A DNA stretch of 6,788 bases from Oscillospiraceae bacterium (GTDB lineage Bacteria; Bacillota; Clostridia; Oscillospirales; Ruminococcaceae), in the NCBI GenBank assembly GCA_009782665.1, contig WRIP01000069.1, forward strand, positions 1 through 6,788, written 5' to 3'. The notes beneath the pieces were generated by a model, which ran no database searches, was not told the origin of the DNA, and saw only the letters and a list, made by a program, of their open reading frames with translations. Shown here piece by piece: positions 1 through 5,784 of this stretch. A program made the translations under genes and the position numbers. The first letter of the stretch is position 1. Every line of letters begins with the position of its first letter.

Positions 1-930
1 ATTCTTGTCCAGTACACGCCATTCCCAATCTCCAGCTACAAACACCGCATTATGTAAACCGGCTACCCAGGGGGTGACTGAGGGAATATATGTATTAGCT
101 ATAGTGTCCTCAACCGAACGAATTATAAGGGTAAAGCTGACATTCTTGGTTATGTCCGTTTCAGCGAAGACCGTTACTGCTACATCACCAATGAAATTGG
201 CAGGTATCTCAATAACCACCTTGTTGCTGCTACTAACCGAGCTGAGTGTATTGTTTGAATTCGTGTATATGAAAGAAATTCCCGGGGTAGTATCTACATT
301 TGTAACCGTTGCTCCACCAGCTGCTAACGTTGTGGTGGAAGTGTTAAGGGTAAAGGTGGTGGCAACATCAGCTGGAGCTGCTACATAATATGTATTGCCG
401 GGTGTTTTATTGTTAGCAGCCGTACAGAATGCTGTCTCGGCAGTGAAGTTGGTTACTTCTGCAGCCAGGGCAGTGAACTCATATGTCAAGGTTACCTGTG
501 CCCCTGAGTTATCGGTGACGATAGCAGTATAGCCGTTGATGGTCGCAGATGTGAATACTTCAGCAAACTCATATCCGCTTGCTGCAGTGAGTGTGACCGA
601 AGCGGAGTAGTGCACATTGAACAGGAAGAGATTATCCAAGGGAGACCAGCTCACGGAACTAGCACTGTAGGTATTATCTCCTTCAACAGCGATAAGGTCG
701 GGAGCTATTCCTGCCATAGGGGTCGTTACGAAAATATGTATATCTTCAATCAGGCTTGCTTCCGCGGTAACAATCTCGTTATTTTCAGCATATATATCAC
801 TGAAGAAACTCGAAGCAGGGGTAAGCAGCATAAGACCGGTCAACAGCACAGATAAAACCAGCACCGCGAGTTTAGAATGTACTGCGGTATAGGTTTTATG
901 CCCTTCATATTTTTTCAGTTTATACCTCAT
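1..930 (-). CDS. Large secreted surface protein with SipW-type signal region (partial, C-terminus beyond the left edge)
   Basis: An uninterrupted frame of 310 codons runs from ATG at 930 to base 1 with no stop, so the C-terminus is missing. GGAG lies 8 bases before the ATG. Residues 1-20 are basic and 21-38 hydrophobic. Next come FFSD (42-45) and TAEASL (55-60), which match the pattern seen after the hydrophobic segment of SipW substrates of the TasA/camelysin type (AFFSD...TAGTLEL in the first gene of this operon). Residues about 66-155 resemble a repeat module common in bacterial surface proteins, with VSWSP, YSASVTLTAASGYEF and a closing VTLTYEF. Residues 156-290 are Ser/Thr-rich and look like beta structure. 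The visible end, GDWEWRVLDKN, resembles the start of DUF6273-type domains (WRVLD). It lies 25 bp after the signal peptidase gene and is probably co-transcribed, so a peptidase-substrate relation is likely. The exact function is unknown; adhesin or matrix protein is a guess. Confidence 0.85.
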   Translation of the reverse strand, partial: MRYKLKKYEGHKTYTAVHSKLAVLVLSVLLTGLMLLTPASSFFSDIYAENNEIVTAEASLIEDIHIFVTTPMAGIAPDLIAVEGDNTYSASSVSWSPLDNLFLFNVHYSASVTLTAASGYEFAEVFTSATINGYTAIVTDNSGAQVTLTYEFTALAAEVTNFTAETAFCTAANNKTPGNTYYVAAPADVATTFTLNTSTTTLAAGGATVTNVDTTPGISFIYTNSNNTLSSVSSSNKVVIEIPANFIGDVAVTVFAETDITKNVSFTLIIRSVEDTIANTYIPSVTPWVAGLHNAVFVAGDWEWRVLDKN

Positions 931-955
931 ATTGGTATCTCCGAAATGGTTAAGG

Positions 956-1585
956 TTATTGTTCCTTATATATTTTAGTCACCGGTACTTCTTTGTATAC
1001 CGTAGAAGTTGGTAATACTTTATCGGGTTTTGCGGTAGGACGTAATATTTTCACAAGGCTGATTATTAGTAGTATAGTGAGGATAGGTATCACAATTAGC
1101 AGCATTATCCCGTTTGTGGTAGATAGCATCGGCAGGATTTTAGCAGTCAGGTTTGTGTGCCATACTTCTTTACCTATGAATGTCGTTTGACTAATCTTTT
1201 GTTCATCTGCCATTTTGTTTGCATCACCTTTAGTAGTAAACCCTTCAGGTGAGATTTCAATTACTCTATGAAATGCCGGTTTGCCCCCCACAGCGTCCGC
1301 CTTAAATGCAATCAGATCCCCGACTGCTACATCATCATAGGATGTGTTCTTAACCAATACGATCGCATATTTTTGGTAGATCGGATACATACTCTCGCTG
1401 GAGATAATATATGGCTTATATCCAAAGATAAACCGGTCATCGTCTTTATTTACAACTACTGTAACTACTACAAACAGTACAAGCAAAAGAGAAAGTATCA
1501 ACAGAGTATTGAGGACAATCTGTTTAATTTTTTCAGCTGCGGAAGCAGGATGCTTTTTTTGTATCTTTGACATACTCTTCTTCAT
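956..1585 (-). CDS. sipW: SipW-type (ER-type) signal peptidase I
   Basis: A membrane serine protease of family S26 that removes signal peptides outside the membrane. The 209 residues include an N-terminal membrane segment (about 23-45), the serine box SESMYP with catalytic Ser65, the box FHRVIEI with His106 and the box TKGDAN (119-123). Histidine where ordinary bacterial signal peptidases have lysine marks the ER/SipW type, whose known bacterial substrates are TasA/camelysin-like proteins; such a gene lies two genes upstream. A second membrane segment spans about 159-181, followed by a basic tail of about 28 residues. The ATG at 1585 was chosen because AGAAGG lies 9 bases upstream; the in-frame ATG at 1573 has poorer spacing. 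The start overlaps the end of the preceding gene by 53 nt, suggesting translational coupling. Identification as a SipW-type peptidase is secure; orthology to Bacillus sipW is by family only. Confidence 0.94.
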   Translation of the reverse strand: MKKSMSKIQKKHPASAAEKIKQIVLNTLLILSLLLVLFVVVTVVVNKDDDRFIFGYKPYIISSESMYPIYQKYAIVLVKNTSYDDVAVGDLIAFKADAVGGKPAFHRVIEISPEGFTTKGDANKMADEQKISQTTFIGKEVWHTNLTAKILPMLSTTNGIMLLIVIPILTILLIISLVKILRPTAKPDKVLPTSTVYKEVPVTKIYKEQ

Positions 1586-2219
1586 GGGTTTTGCCCTTCT
1601 TTATTGTCATCAGTATTATTAGCGATAGTGAAAGAGTACAGATGAATACCATTAGTGCCAGATGACTACCATCTCCGGTATATATTGAGTTGAGGATAGA
1701 GTTCTTCACCTTATTATCAGGTGAGCCAGTCGCTTCACGCTTAGTTATCTCGAACGTACATCGAATAGAACAGGCCAGTCCCTGATATTCGTTAGAAAGA
1801 TTTCCGGCTATTGTGCTTAGTCTAAAACTGTCGTCAGTTTTTGCGGGTATGGTAAGAAACTCTGTTCTTAAGACATCATCAAATCTACTCTTATCCACAG
1901 TTACTGTCTTTACGTTGTTACCGGTAATACTAAAGGTAAGCATATTGAGTAATATGCTGTCCTCCAGTATCTCCACATCTTTGAGATAGATAACATAAGT
2001 ACTATCTGTGACATTTTGAACATCAACGATTTGTTCAAACATATCCCCAGCTCCTAGATAACGGTAATCTAAAAAGAACACTTGGTTGAGTACCAGAGCT
2101 GAGTCGTTGATTGTTATGGTATATATATCAGCTGCATAAACCGGTTCAGGTATGTAAGCAGTTAATATAGCAACTATTAGTAGTATACCTGTCCAAATTA
2201 TCTTCTTTATCTTCTTCAT
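1533..2219 (-). CDS. TasA-like exported protein with Sec signal and C-terminal TGD-type membrane anchor
   Basis: A protein of 228 residues. It starts with a classical Sec signal peptide: basic MKKIKK, a hydrophobic core and probable cleavage after PVYA. The exported part resembles the TasA-like protein upstream. AGDMFEQIVDVQNVTDS parallels PGDILTVIIDVENVGSK there, and NEYQGLACSIRCTFEI parallels NEFQGIKLTLDY near the domain end. Near the C-terminus is YTGDGS (180-185), then a membrane helix (about 187-206) and a basic stretch, a layout like degenerate sortase sorting signals (PxTGD). The tail after the helix is about 22 residues, long for such signals, and its last part is encoded in the overlap with the signal peptidase gene. 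No sortase gene is visible here. The ATG at 2219 was chosen because the signal peptide begins there; the SD (GGA, 9 bases upstream) is weak. A likely role is a membrane- or wall-bound base for the fibre, by analogy with accessory proteins such as TapA, but this is inference. Confidence 0.85.
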   Translation of the reverse strand: MKKIKKIIWTGILLIVAILTAYIPEPVYAADIYTITINDSALVLNQVFFLDYRYLGAGDMFEQIVDVQNVTDSTYVIYLKDVEILEDSILLNMLTFSITGNNVKTVTVDKSRFDDVLRTEFLTIPAKTDDSFRLSTIAGNLSNEYQGLACSIRCTFEITKREATGSPDNKVKNSILNSIYTGDGSHLALMVFICTLSLSLIILMTIKKGKTHEEEYVKDTKKASCFRS

Positions 2220-2285
2220 TATTGGTTCCAGACGGTAAATTATGCTTTGTGAATATTTGATCTCGTATTCGATATTTCGGATATT

Positions 2286-2357
2286 TGCTGAGAATTGCAG
2301 GAATTGAACCCGCACTGCTACAACTGTTTGTAGCTGCTCTTCCTGAGCATCTTCTCA
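2286..2357 (-). ncRNA. tRNA-like element, no valid anticodon (degenerate tRNA or structured RNA)
   Basis: Read on the minus strand, this folds as a cloverleaf. The acceptor-like stem TGAGAA (2357-2352) pairs with TTCTCA (2294-2289) and is followed by GCA rather than CCA. The D-like arm is GCTC-AGGAA-GAGC. The middle arm GCTAC/GTAGC pairs over an 8-nt loop, or can extend to CTACAA/TTGTAG. The T arm is near perfect: GCGGG, loop TTCAATT, CCTGC, with one G-U pair. Against a working tRNA: the D loop has only 5 nt, the middle loop has no proper 7-nt form with U33 before an anticodon, and the seventh acceptor pair is missing. It lies between the TasA-like gene and its anchored paralogue, in their transcript orientation. 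It could be a decayed tRNA, an RNase P or RNase Z processing site, or a chance-improved hairpin set. Confidence 0.45.
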
Positions 2358-2390
2358 TATGTGCGAGAGCAACTGCTCTCGCTTAACATA
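2358..2390 (-). terminator. Strong intra-operon hairpin after the TasA-like gene
   Basis: GCGAGAGC (2382-2375 on the minus strand) pairs perfectly with GCTCTCGC (2370-2363) over the loop AGTT. An outer TATGT/ACATA stem (2390-2386 with 2362-2358) adds five pairs across a 3-nt bulge. The hairpin begins 7 bases after the stop codon of the TasA-like gene. No T-run follows, so it is a poor intrinsic terminator. It may instead protect the 3' end of the first gene's mRNA, or attenuate read-through so that the abundant subunit outnumbers downstream products. Its base abuts the tRNA-like element directly. Confidence 0.5.
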
Positions 2391-2397
2391 CTCCAAG

Positions 2398-3084
2398 CTA
2401 TGGAGTTGGATTGAGCGGAACAGCTTCTGACCATTTTGGTACAGTATTATTGCGAAATTGAATTGCTTTACCAACGTAGTCTAGGGTAAGCTTAATGCCT
2501 TGAAATTCGTTTCCGGCTGATTTTTCAAAAGTGATGAAAAAGACTTTTGAAATAGCGGTGTCCTCGATAGCATTTACATGCGTTTCAATTTCATAAGTAC
2601 CATCTAGTACTATTGCTGTATCACTATATACGATGTACTCGTTTATCATGTCTATTGAACCTACTAACACTTCTGCTTCATCTTCAACTGTAAACGCTAG
2701 TTCTAGGACATTCGCTGGGACAACGTTGTTTGACGCATCGGTAGCCCTGAGTGTAAACTCGCTTAAATACCAAGCAGATTTACTCCCAACATTCTCAACA
2801 TCGATAATCACTGTTAGAATATCACCCGGATTTAGGCAAGCTAATTCTGCTTCTGAAGCTTCTGGTGTAGTTTCATCGATTGCTTCAAAGTCTACGTTGA
2901 TGTAGTACTTGGCACCACCTTCGAGTTCTAAAGTACCGGCTGTGGCTACTGTCTTAATATCAATCACATCGCTGAAGAACGCGAAGATTGATCCAACTGC
3001 TAGCACAAATGCCAACAGAAGGCTGATTACAATAACACTTTTTTTCTTTTTGTTATTGTCCTTACGTGTGTTCTGGTAAGTCAT
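2398..3084 (-). CDS. TasA/camelysin-like SipW-dependent secreted protein (probable major fibre subunit)
   Basis: A secreted protein of 228 residues in the TasA/CalY (camelysin, peptidase M73-like) family; TasA members form extracellular matrix fibres and are cleaved by SipW. A basic N-terminus rich in Asn/Lys (7-15) precedes a hydrophobic segment (16-35) ending in SIFAFFSD, with the family signature TAGTLELEGG (48-57). The probable cleavage lies before FFSD. Further family features are NPGDILTVIIDVENVGSKSA, the PGD-and-asparagine strand typical of these domains, and NEFQGIKLTLDY near the C-terminus, parallel to the NKYQG strand of TasA. It is somewhat shorter than Bacillus TasA (about 260). 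ATG at 3084 was chosen because TGAGGT lies about 9 bases upstream; a GTG at 3099 would add five residues (MRYKE). It is first in the operon with its own promoter, and the signal peptidase is two genes downstream. Whether it forms fibres or acts as a protease is not shown by the sequence. Confidence 0.9.
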   Translation of the reverse strand: MTYQNTRKDNNKKKKSVIVISLLLAFVLAVGSIFAFFSDVIDIKTVATAGTLELEGGAKYYINVDFEAIDETTPEASEAELACLNPGDILTVIIDVENVGSKSAWYLSEFTLRATDASNNVVPANVLELAFTVEDEAEVLVGSIDMINEYIVYSDTAIVLDGTYEIETHVNAIEDTAISKVFFITFEKSAGNEFQGIKLTLDYVGKAIQFRNNTVPKWSEAVPLNPTP

Positions 3085-3157
3085 TTCTTTATACCTCACA
3101 AAAAATGTTTTGACTTTACATCCCGGTTGATAGATTCCCGAGATAGTCTGTGACGTT

Positions 3158-3188
3158 ATTTTAAAGTGTAAAGTTACTTTAAGGTCAA
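3158..3188 (-). promoter_or_regulatory. Candidate promoter of the TasA-like operon
   Basis: On the minus strand TTGACC (3188-3183) resembles a -35 box. Downstream are TTTAAA (3165-3160, 17-bp spacing) or the better match TAAAAT (3163-3158, 19-bp spacing) as a -10 box. A 5' leader of roughly 65-75 bases would result. This is the best promoter-like pair between the hairpin at 3239-3265 and the start codon, but it is not a strong match. Confidence 0.4.
3161..3182. repeat. TAAAGT/ACTTTA repeats within the promoter spacer (possible operator)
   Basis: On the plus strand TTAAAGT (3161-3167) and TAAAGT (3169-3174) are direct copies, and ACTTTAA (3176-3182) is the inverted copy. The outer two form a 7-bp inverted repeat with an 8-bp spacer. 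A further inverted copy, ACTTTACA, lies at 3113-3120. The cluster sits between the proposed -35 and -10 boxes, where a bound repressor would block transcription. AT-rich sequence can give such repeats by chance. Confidence 0.3.
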
Positions 3189-3238
3189 TAGGGTGACTTA
3201 AAATATTTTCAACTAAAATATGACAATGTAAGAAAGTG

Positions 3239-3265
3239 AAAACCTCCCGGTTATTGGGAGGTTTT
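3239..3265 (-). terminator. Symmetrical intrinsic terminator between the kinase and TasA-like operons
   Basis: AAAACCTCCC (3239-3248) pairs perfectly with GGGAGGTTTT (3256-3265) over the 7-base loop GGTTATT. The A/T ends give a U-run at the 3' side on both strands, so it could work in either direction. In minus-strand reading it would end transcripts from the kinase side before the TasA-like promoter. It lies about 340 bases after the kinase stop, so the intervening sequence may be a long 3' untranslated region or a separate RNA. Confidence 0.75.
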
Positions 3266-3601
3266 AGGTCGAAACGAGTTGATTCTAGTTTTAGCTAAAT
3301 AACGAAAACCAGGATATGAACACTAAAGTCACATAAGAGTTTTAGTATGCCGATGACGTCTTTTACATTGAACAAGCAAACATATTTCTATGAAACATGT
3401 GAAGACGACTTCATATTGGATGTTTATACAATACTTTTAGCTATTCCGTCGGGTGGTTATCGAGGATAGCATGTAGAAAAACTGTTATGCAATATAAACA
3501 TGTCCACCCCAGAAAAATATATACCTCCGCTCTTATCTTTGATTTGCAACAGATATATCTCTGCTTAAACTGAATTATAGACTCTCATGGTGTTAATCTA
3601 T
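3266..3601. other. Gene-poor intergenic stretch with nested inverted repeats
   Basis: There is no convincing gene in these 336 bases. Visible items are ATGTTTATA (3420-3428) with its perfect complement TATAAACAT (3493-3501). Inside it GCTATTC (3440-3446) pairs with GGATAGC (3464-3470). GGGTGG (3451-3456) in the inner loop can pair with CCACCC (3504-3509). A 40-codon open frame on the plus strand (3347-3469) has only a weak AAGAG upstream. The stretch may be a 3' leader of the kinase transcript, an unrecognised RNA or plain spacer. Confidence 0.5.
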
Positions 3602-4873
3602 TCATATATACTCAGCAAATTCTACCCGGACTAGAGCTCCACCAGCAGAAATGTTTTCTAGAAAAATCCCTCCGCCATGCTTTACTGCCAACGTCTTACA
3701 GATATTTAATCCCAACCCGAAATGGGTATCAAACACATTCCGACTTGCTTTGTAAAAGGGATTTACTCCAAGTAACAGATCCTCATCAGAGAATCCGTCA
3801 CCATCATCTGATACCGACAGAATAAACATAGAGTTGCTGTAGCTACAGACAACAGATATGACCCGCCTTGCGTATCTGGCAGCATTGGAAATCAGGTTTT
3901 CTGCTACCGTAAGGATAATCTCAGGATCTACAATAATCGACGAAGGAGCTATGTCATCAAAGAACCTAATGGTATGTGTTTCGCACATTATTTCGGCAGT
4001 ACTCCTAAGCTGCTCCGAGAACTCTCTGCTGTTAATCGAAACCGGGCTTATCTCAATATCCTCAAGTTTTTGCAATCGACTCATGATCTCCACATAGTTC
4101 TCCAGTCGAATCACATGATTGTTCATTGCTTCGAGTGAATCAGCAATCATATTATCAGAGATATTCGAAGCTAACAGATATTCTTTTAACAGATGAATAT
4201 TACCTTTGAGGACGGTTAAGGGAGTTCTGAGATCGTGAGAAAATACACTGTTCAAGCGTTTTCTCTCTTCAACCTGTCTGGTCAGTTCTGCATGTGTTTC
4301 TTCAAGTGTTGCACGCATTGCTTCAAAGGATTCACAGAGTTTACCCATCTCATCATCTCTTGGGTAGGATAAAGAAAAATCCAGATTCTCGGTTGCAATC
4401 CTCTGGGAAGCATTCTCTAGTAATTCTAGAGGAGGTTGTATTCTTTTCCTATAGAACTGTAACCCGGCAATCAGTATGGATAACAGCAGTATTGCTCCGA
4501 CAATGATGGGACTAGCGAGGGTAATGAGATTTATAATACTATCGGTTACGAAGATATCTCGGGTTAAGAATAACAGAATGACGATAAACGCAGATATGAG
4601 CAGAGAGACAAAGATATATGAAATGACATAAAGCGAAAAAGCAGTCTTAAGAGAGGTGTTCTGTATAAATCCTTTTATCTTTATGAACAGTTCGCTAATT
4701 ACAGTTCTCTTCTGCTTTTTTTGGTTTTGATCGGATACATATATGTTTTCCGGTAAAGGTAACGGACCTATAGGAAGATATGACGGAACATATCTTCCGA
4801 CCTGCTTAAAACTGTCAGAAGGTATGGGATATTGTGGATGTTCTAACCTATCCTTCTCGCTTATCTCTTCCAT
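3602..4873 (-). CDS. Membrane sensor histidine kinase, HAMP-HisKA-HATPase_c, with very short sensor loop
   Basis: The sensor of a two-component system, 423 residues. A cytoplasmic N-terminal part of about 75 residues is rich in proline (VPSYLPIGPLPLPENIYV, 29-46). Two membrane helices (about 77-103 and 113-140) are separated by only about 8-10 residues, so there is no extracytoplasmic sensor domain. A HAMP-like linker (about 142-195) includes PRDDEMGKLCESF. The H box FSHDLRTPL carries the phosphorylated His213. The ATPase part shows the N box AENLISNAARYA (324-335), G1 DDGDGF (356-361) and G2 GLGLNICK (386-393). All catalytic motifs are intact. ATG at 4873 was chosen because GGGGAG lies 10 bases upstream; an upstream TTG at 4891 would add six residues but would use that SD as coding sequence. 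It overlaps the response regulator gene by 13 nt, so the two are coupled partners. The stimulus is unknown; sensing within the membrane or through a partner protein is likely. Confidence 0.93.
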   Translation of the reverse strand: MEEISEKDRLEHPQYPIPSDSFKQVGRYVPSYLPIGPLPLPENIYVSDQNQKKQKRTVISELFIKIKGFIQNTSLKTAFSLYVISYIFVSLLISAFIVILLFLTRDIFVTDSIINLITLASPIIVGAILLLSILIAGLQFYRKRIQPPLELLENASQRIATENLDFSLSYPRDDEMGKLCESFEAMRATLEETHAELTRQVEERKRLNSVFSHDLRTPLTVLKGNIHLLKEYLLASNISDNMIADSLEAMNNHVIRLENYVEIMSRLQKLEDIEISPVSINSREFSEQLRSTAEIMCETHTIRFFDDIAPSSIIVDPEIILTVAENLISNAARYARRVISVVCSYSNSMFILSVSDDGDGFSDEDLLLGVNPFYKASRNVFDTHFGLGLNICKTLAVKHGGGIFLENISAGGALVRVEFAEYI

Positions 4874-5535
4874 CTGTATCCAACTCCCCAAATAGTATCA
4901 ATGTACGGCTTAGCACCTGCAGCAGACAGTTTGGCTCTGATTCGCCGAATGTGTTCAGCTACTACTGAACTGTCTCCTTCACTGTCAAAACCCCAGATGC
5001 GTTCATAGATACGCTCTCGGTCGAAAACCTGACCGACATTACTCGATAGCAGTTCGATGATATCGAACTCCTTCTTGGCAAACGGTATAGATTGATTATT
5101 GAAGTATATCGAATGCTCGGTGTAATCAATGACAAAATCTCCGTCAAAGTTAAGCTTGGTGGCAGTTTTGTGACGCAGCTCACGTCTGAGATGTGCTTCG
5201 ACCCTGGCAGCCAGTTCATCTAGCGAAAATGGTTTGACTATATAATCGTCTGCTCCTGCCGTCAACCCCTTCACCTTATCCTTATCCTCAACACTGGCAG
5301 TCAGAAACAGAATCGGGCAGGATATATGCTCTCGTATGGTTTTCAGCACCGTCAACCCATCAATATCCGGCATATTTATATCCAGTAGTATCAGGTCCGG
5401 CTTGAGCTCAATCTTCTTCAATGCCTCGTTCCCACCGTTAGCAGTAATAGTATCATAGCCTCTGAATCTGAGAAAATCACCCACCATCTTGACGATATCT
5501 GCTTCATCGTCGACTATTAGGATACGCTCTTTCAT
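4861..5535 (-). CDS. OmpR/PhoB-family response regulator
   Basis: A DNA-binding response regulator of 224 residues, the partner of the overlapping kinase. The receiver domain (1-~115) shows the acidic pair D9-D10, phosphoacceptor D52 in LLDINMP, T79 and K101 in DYIVKPF. The C-terminal winged helix (about 130-224) shows FAKKEFDIIELLSSNVGQVF, the recognition region SSVVAEHIRRIRAKL and the closing TIWGVGYRWKR, typical of OmpR/PhoB proteins. ATG at 5535 was chosen because it begins the canonical MKERILIVDDE and has GGGAG 5 bases upstream; in-frame extension to 5574 adds an unconserved segment. Promoter-proximal TTGATAAA repeats with 11-bp spacing suggest self-activation. The HtrA-like protease gene upstream is a plausible target or partner, as in CssRS systems, but only position supports this. 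Confidence 0.95.
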   Translation of the reverse strand: MKERILIVDDEADIVKMVGDFLRFRGYDTITANGGNEALKKIELKPDLILLDINMPDIDGLTVLKTIREHISCPILFLTASVEDKDKVKGLTAGADDYIVKPFSLDELAARVEAHLRRELRHKTATKLNFDGDFVIDYTEHSIYFNNQSIPFAKKEFDIIELLSSNVGQVFDRERIYERIWGFDSEGDSSVVAEHIRRIRAKLSAAGAKPYIDTIWGVGYRWKR

Positions 5536-5591
5536 AATCACTCCCATCAATCTCATCAAATACTCATGATGCAATTTGCTTTACAAAGAAC

Positions 5592-5623
5592 AGTATATGA
5601 TGACTTTATCAATATTTTATCAA
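5592..5623 (-). promoter_or_regulatory. Candidate activator-dependent promoter of the regulator-kinase operon
   Basis: On the minus strand two TTGATAAA copies (5623-5616 and 5612-5605) are spaced exactly 11 bp. The -10-like TATACT (5597-5592) follows 7 bp downstream. No good -35 box lies 17 bp before TATACT; the repeats occupy that region. Tandem half-sites one helical turn apart that replace the -35 are the known arrangement for PhoB-type activators. A third TTGATAAA lies on the plus strand at 5680-5687. The leader would be about 50 bases. Confidence 0.45.
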
Positions 5624-5671
5624 ACCCCGACCGGTAAAGATAGACATCAAACAGTTATGAGTCGGATATAG

Positions 5672-5683
5672 TCAATCGATTGA
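5672..5683. promoter_or_regulatory. 12-bp perfect palindrome (possible operator)
   Basis: TCAATCGATTGA reads identically on both strands. It lies in the 249-bp gap between the protease and regulator genes, about 75 bp upstream of the candidate -10 box, and overlaps the third TTGATAAA copy (5680-5687). A dimeric regulator site is possible; the binding protein is unknown. Confidence 0.25.
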
Positions 5684-5733
5684 TAAATGAACCTGTTTTA
5701 GTGCTATAGCGCTGTATGTACACATATGAATTA

Positions 5734-5755
5734 ACCCCGGGCAGTATGCCGGGGT
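5734..5755 (-). terminator. GC-rich hairpin after the HtrA-like gene
   Basis: ACCCCGG (5734-5740) pairs with CCGGGGT (5749-5755) around a short loop, 29 bases after the protease stop codon. On the minus strand it is followed by TAATTCAT rather than a clean T-run, so termination may be partial. It separates the protease transcript from the regulator-kinase operon, with possible read-through. Confidence 0.55.
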
Positions 5756-5784
5756 CAGATATCGGTATTACAGAAATTGCGAAC

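Noticed and set aside
5..855. Plus-strand open frames at 5-388 and 610-855
   Set aside because: They lie opposite the surface-protein gene, which has a signal region, an SD and a recognisable repeat module on the minus strand; the plus-strand frames have low-complexity composition and no recognisable domain.
2220..2315. Upstream start for the anchored TasA-like gene at GTG 2315
   Set aside because: It would place about 32 unlike residues before a complete Sec signal peptide and translate the T arm of the tRNA-like element.
2286..2357. Pyrrolysine tRNA, suggested by the short D loop and long middle stem
   Set aside because: There is no CUA anticodon in a proper loop and no pyl genes in the window.
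2146..2358. Minus-strand 70-codon frame across the tRNA-like element
   Set aside because: It overlaps the start of the anchored TasA-like gene in another frame, and its AGSIPA stretch is what translation of a tRNA T arm gives.
5536..5574. Upstream start of the response regulator at 5574
   Set aside because: The receiver domain canonically begins at MKERILIVDD, and GGGAG is placed for ATG 5535.
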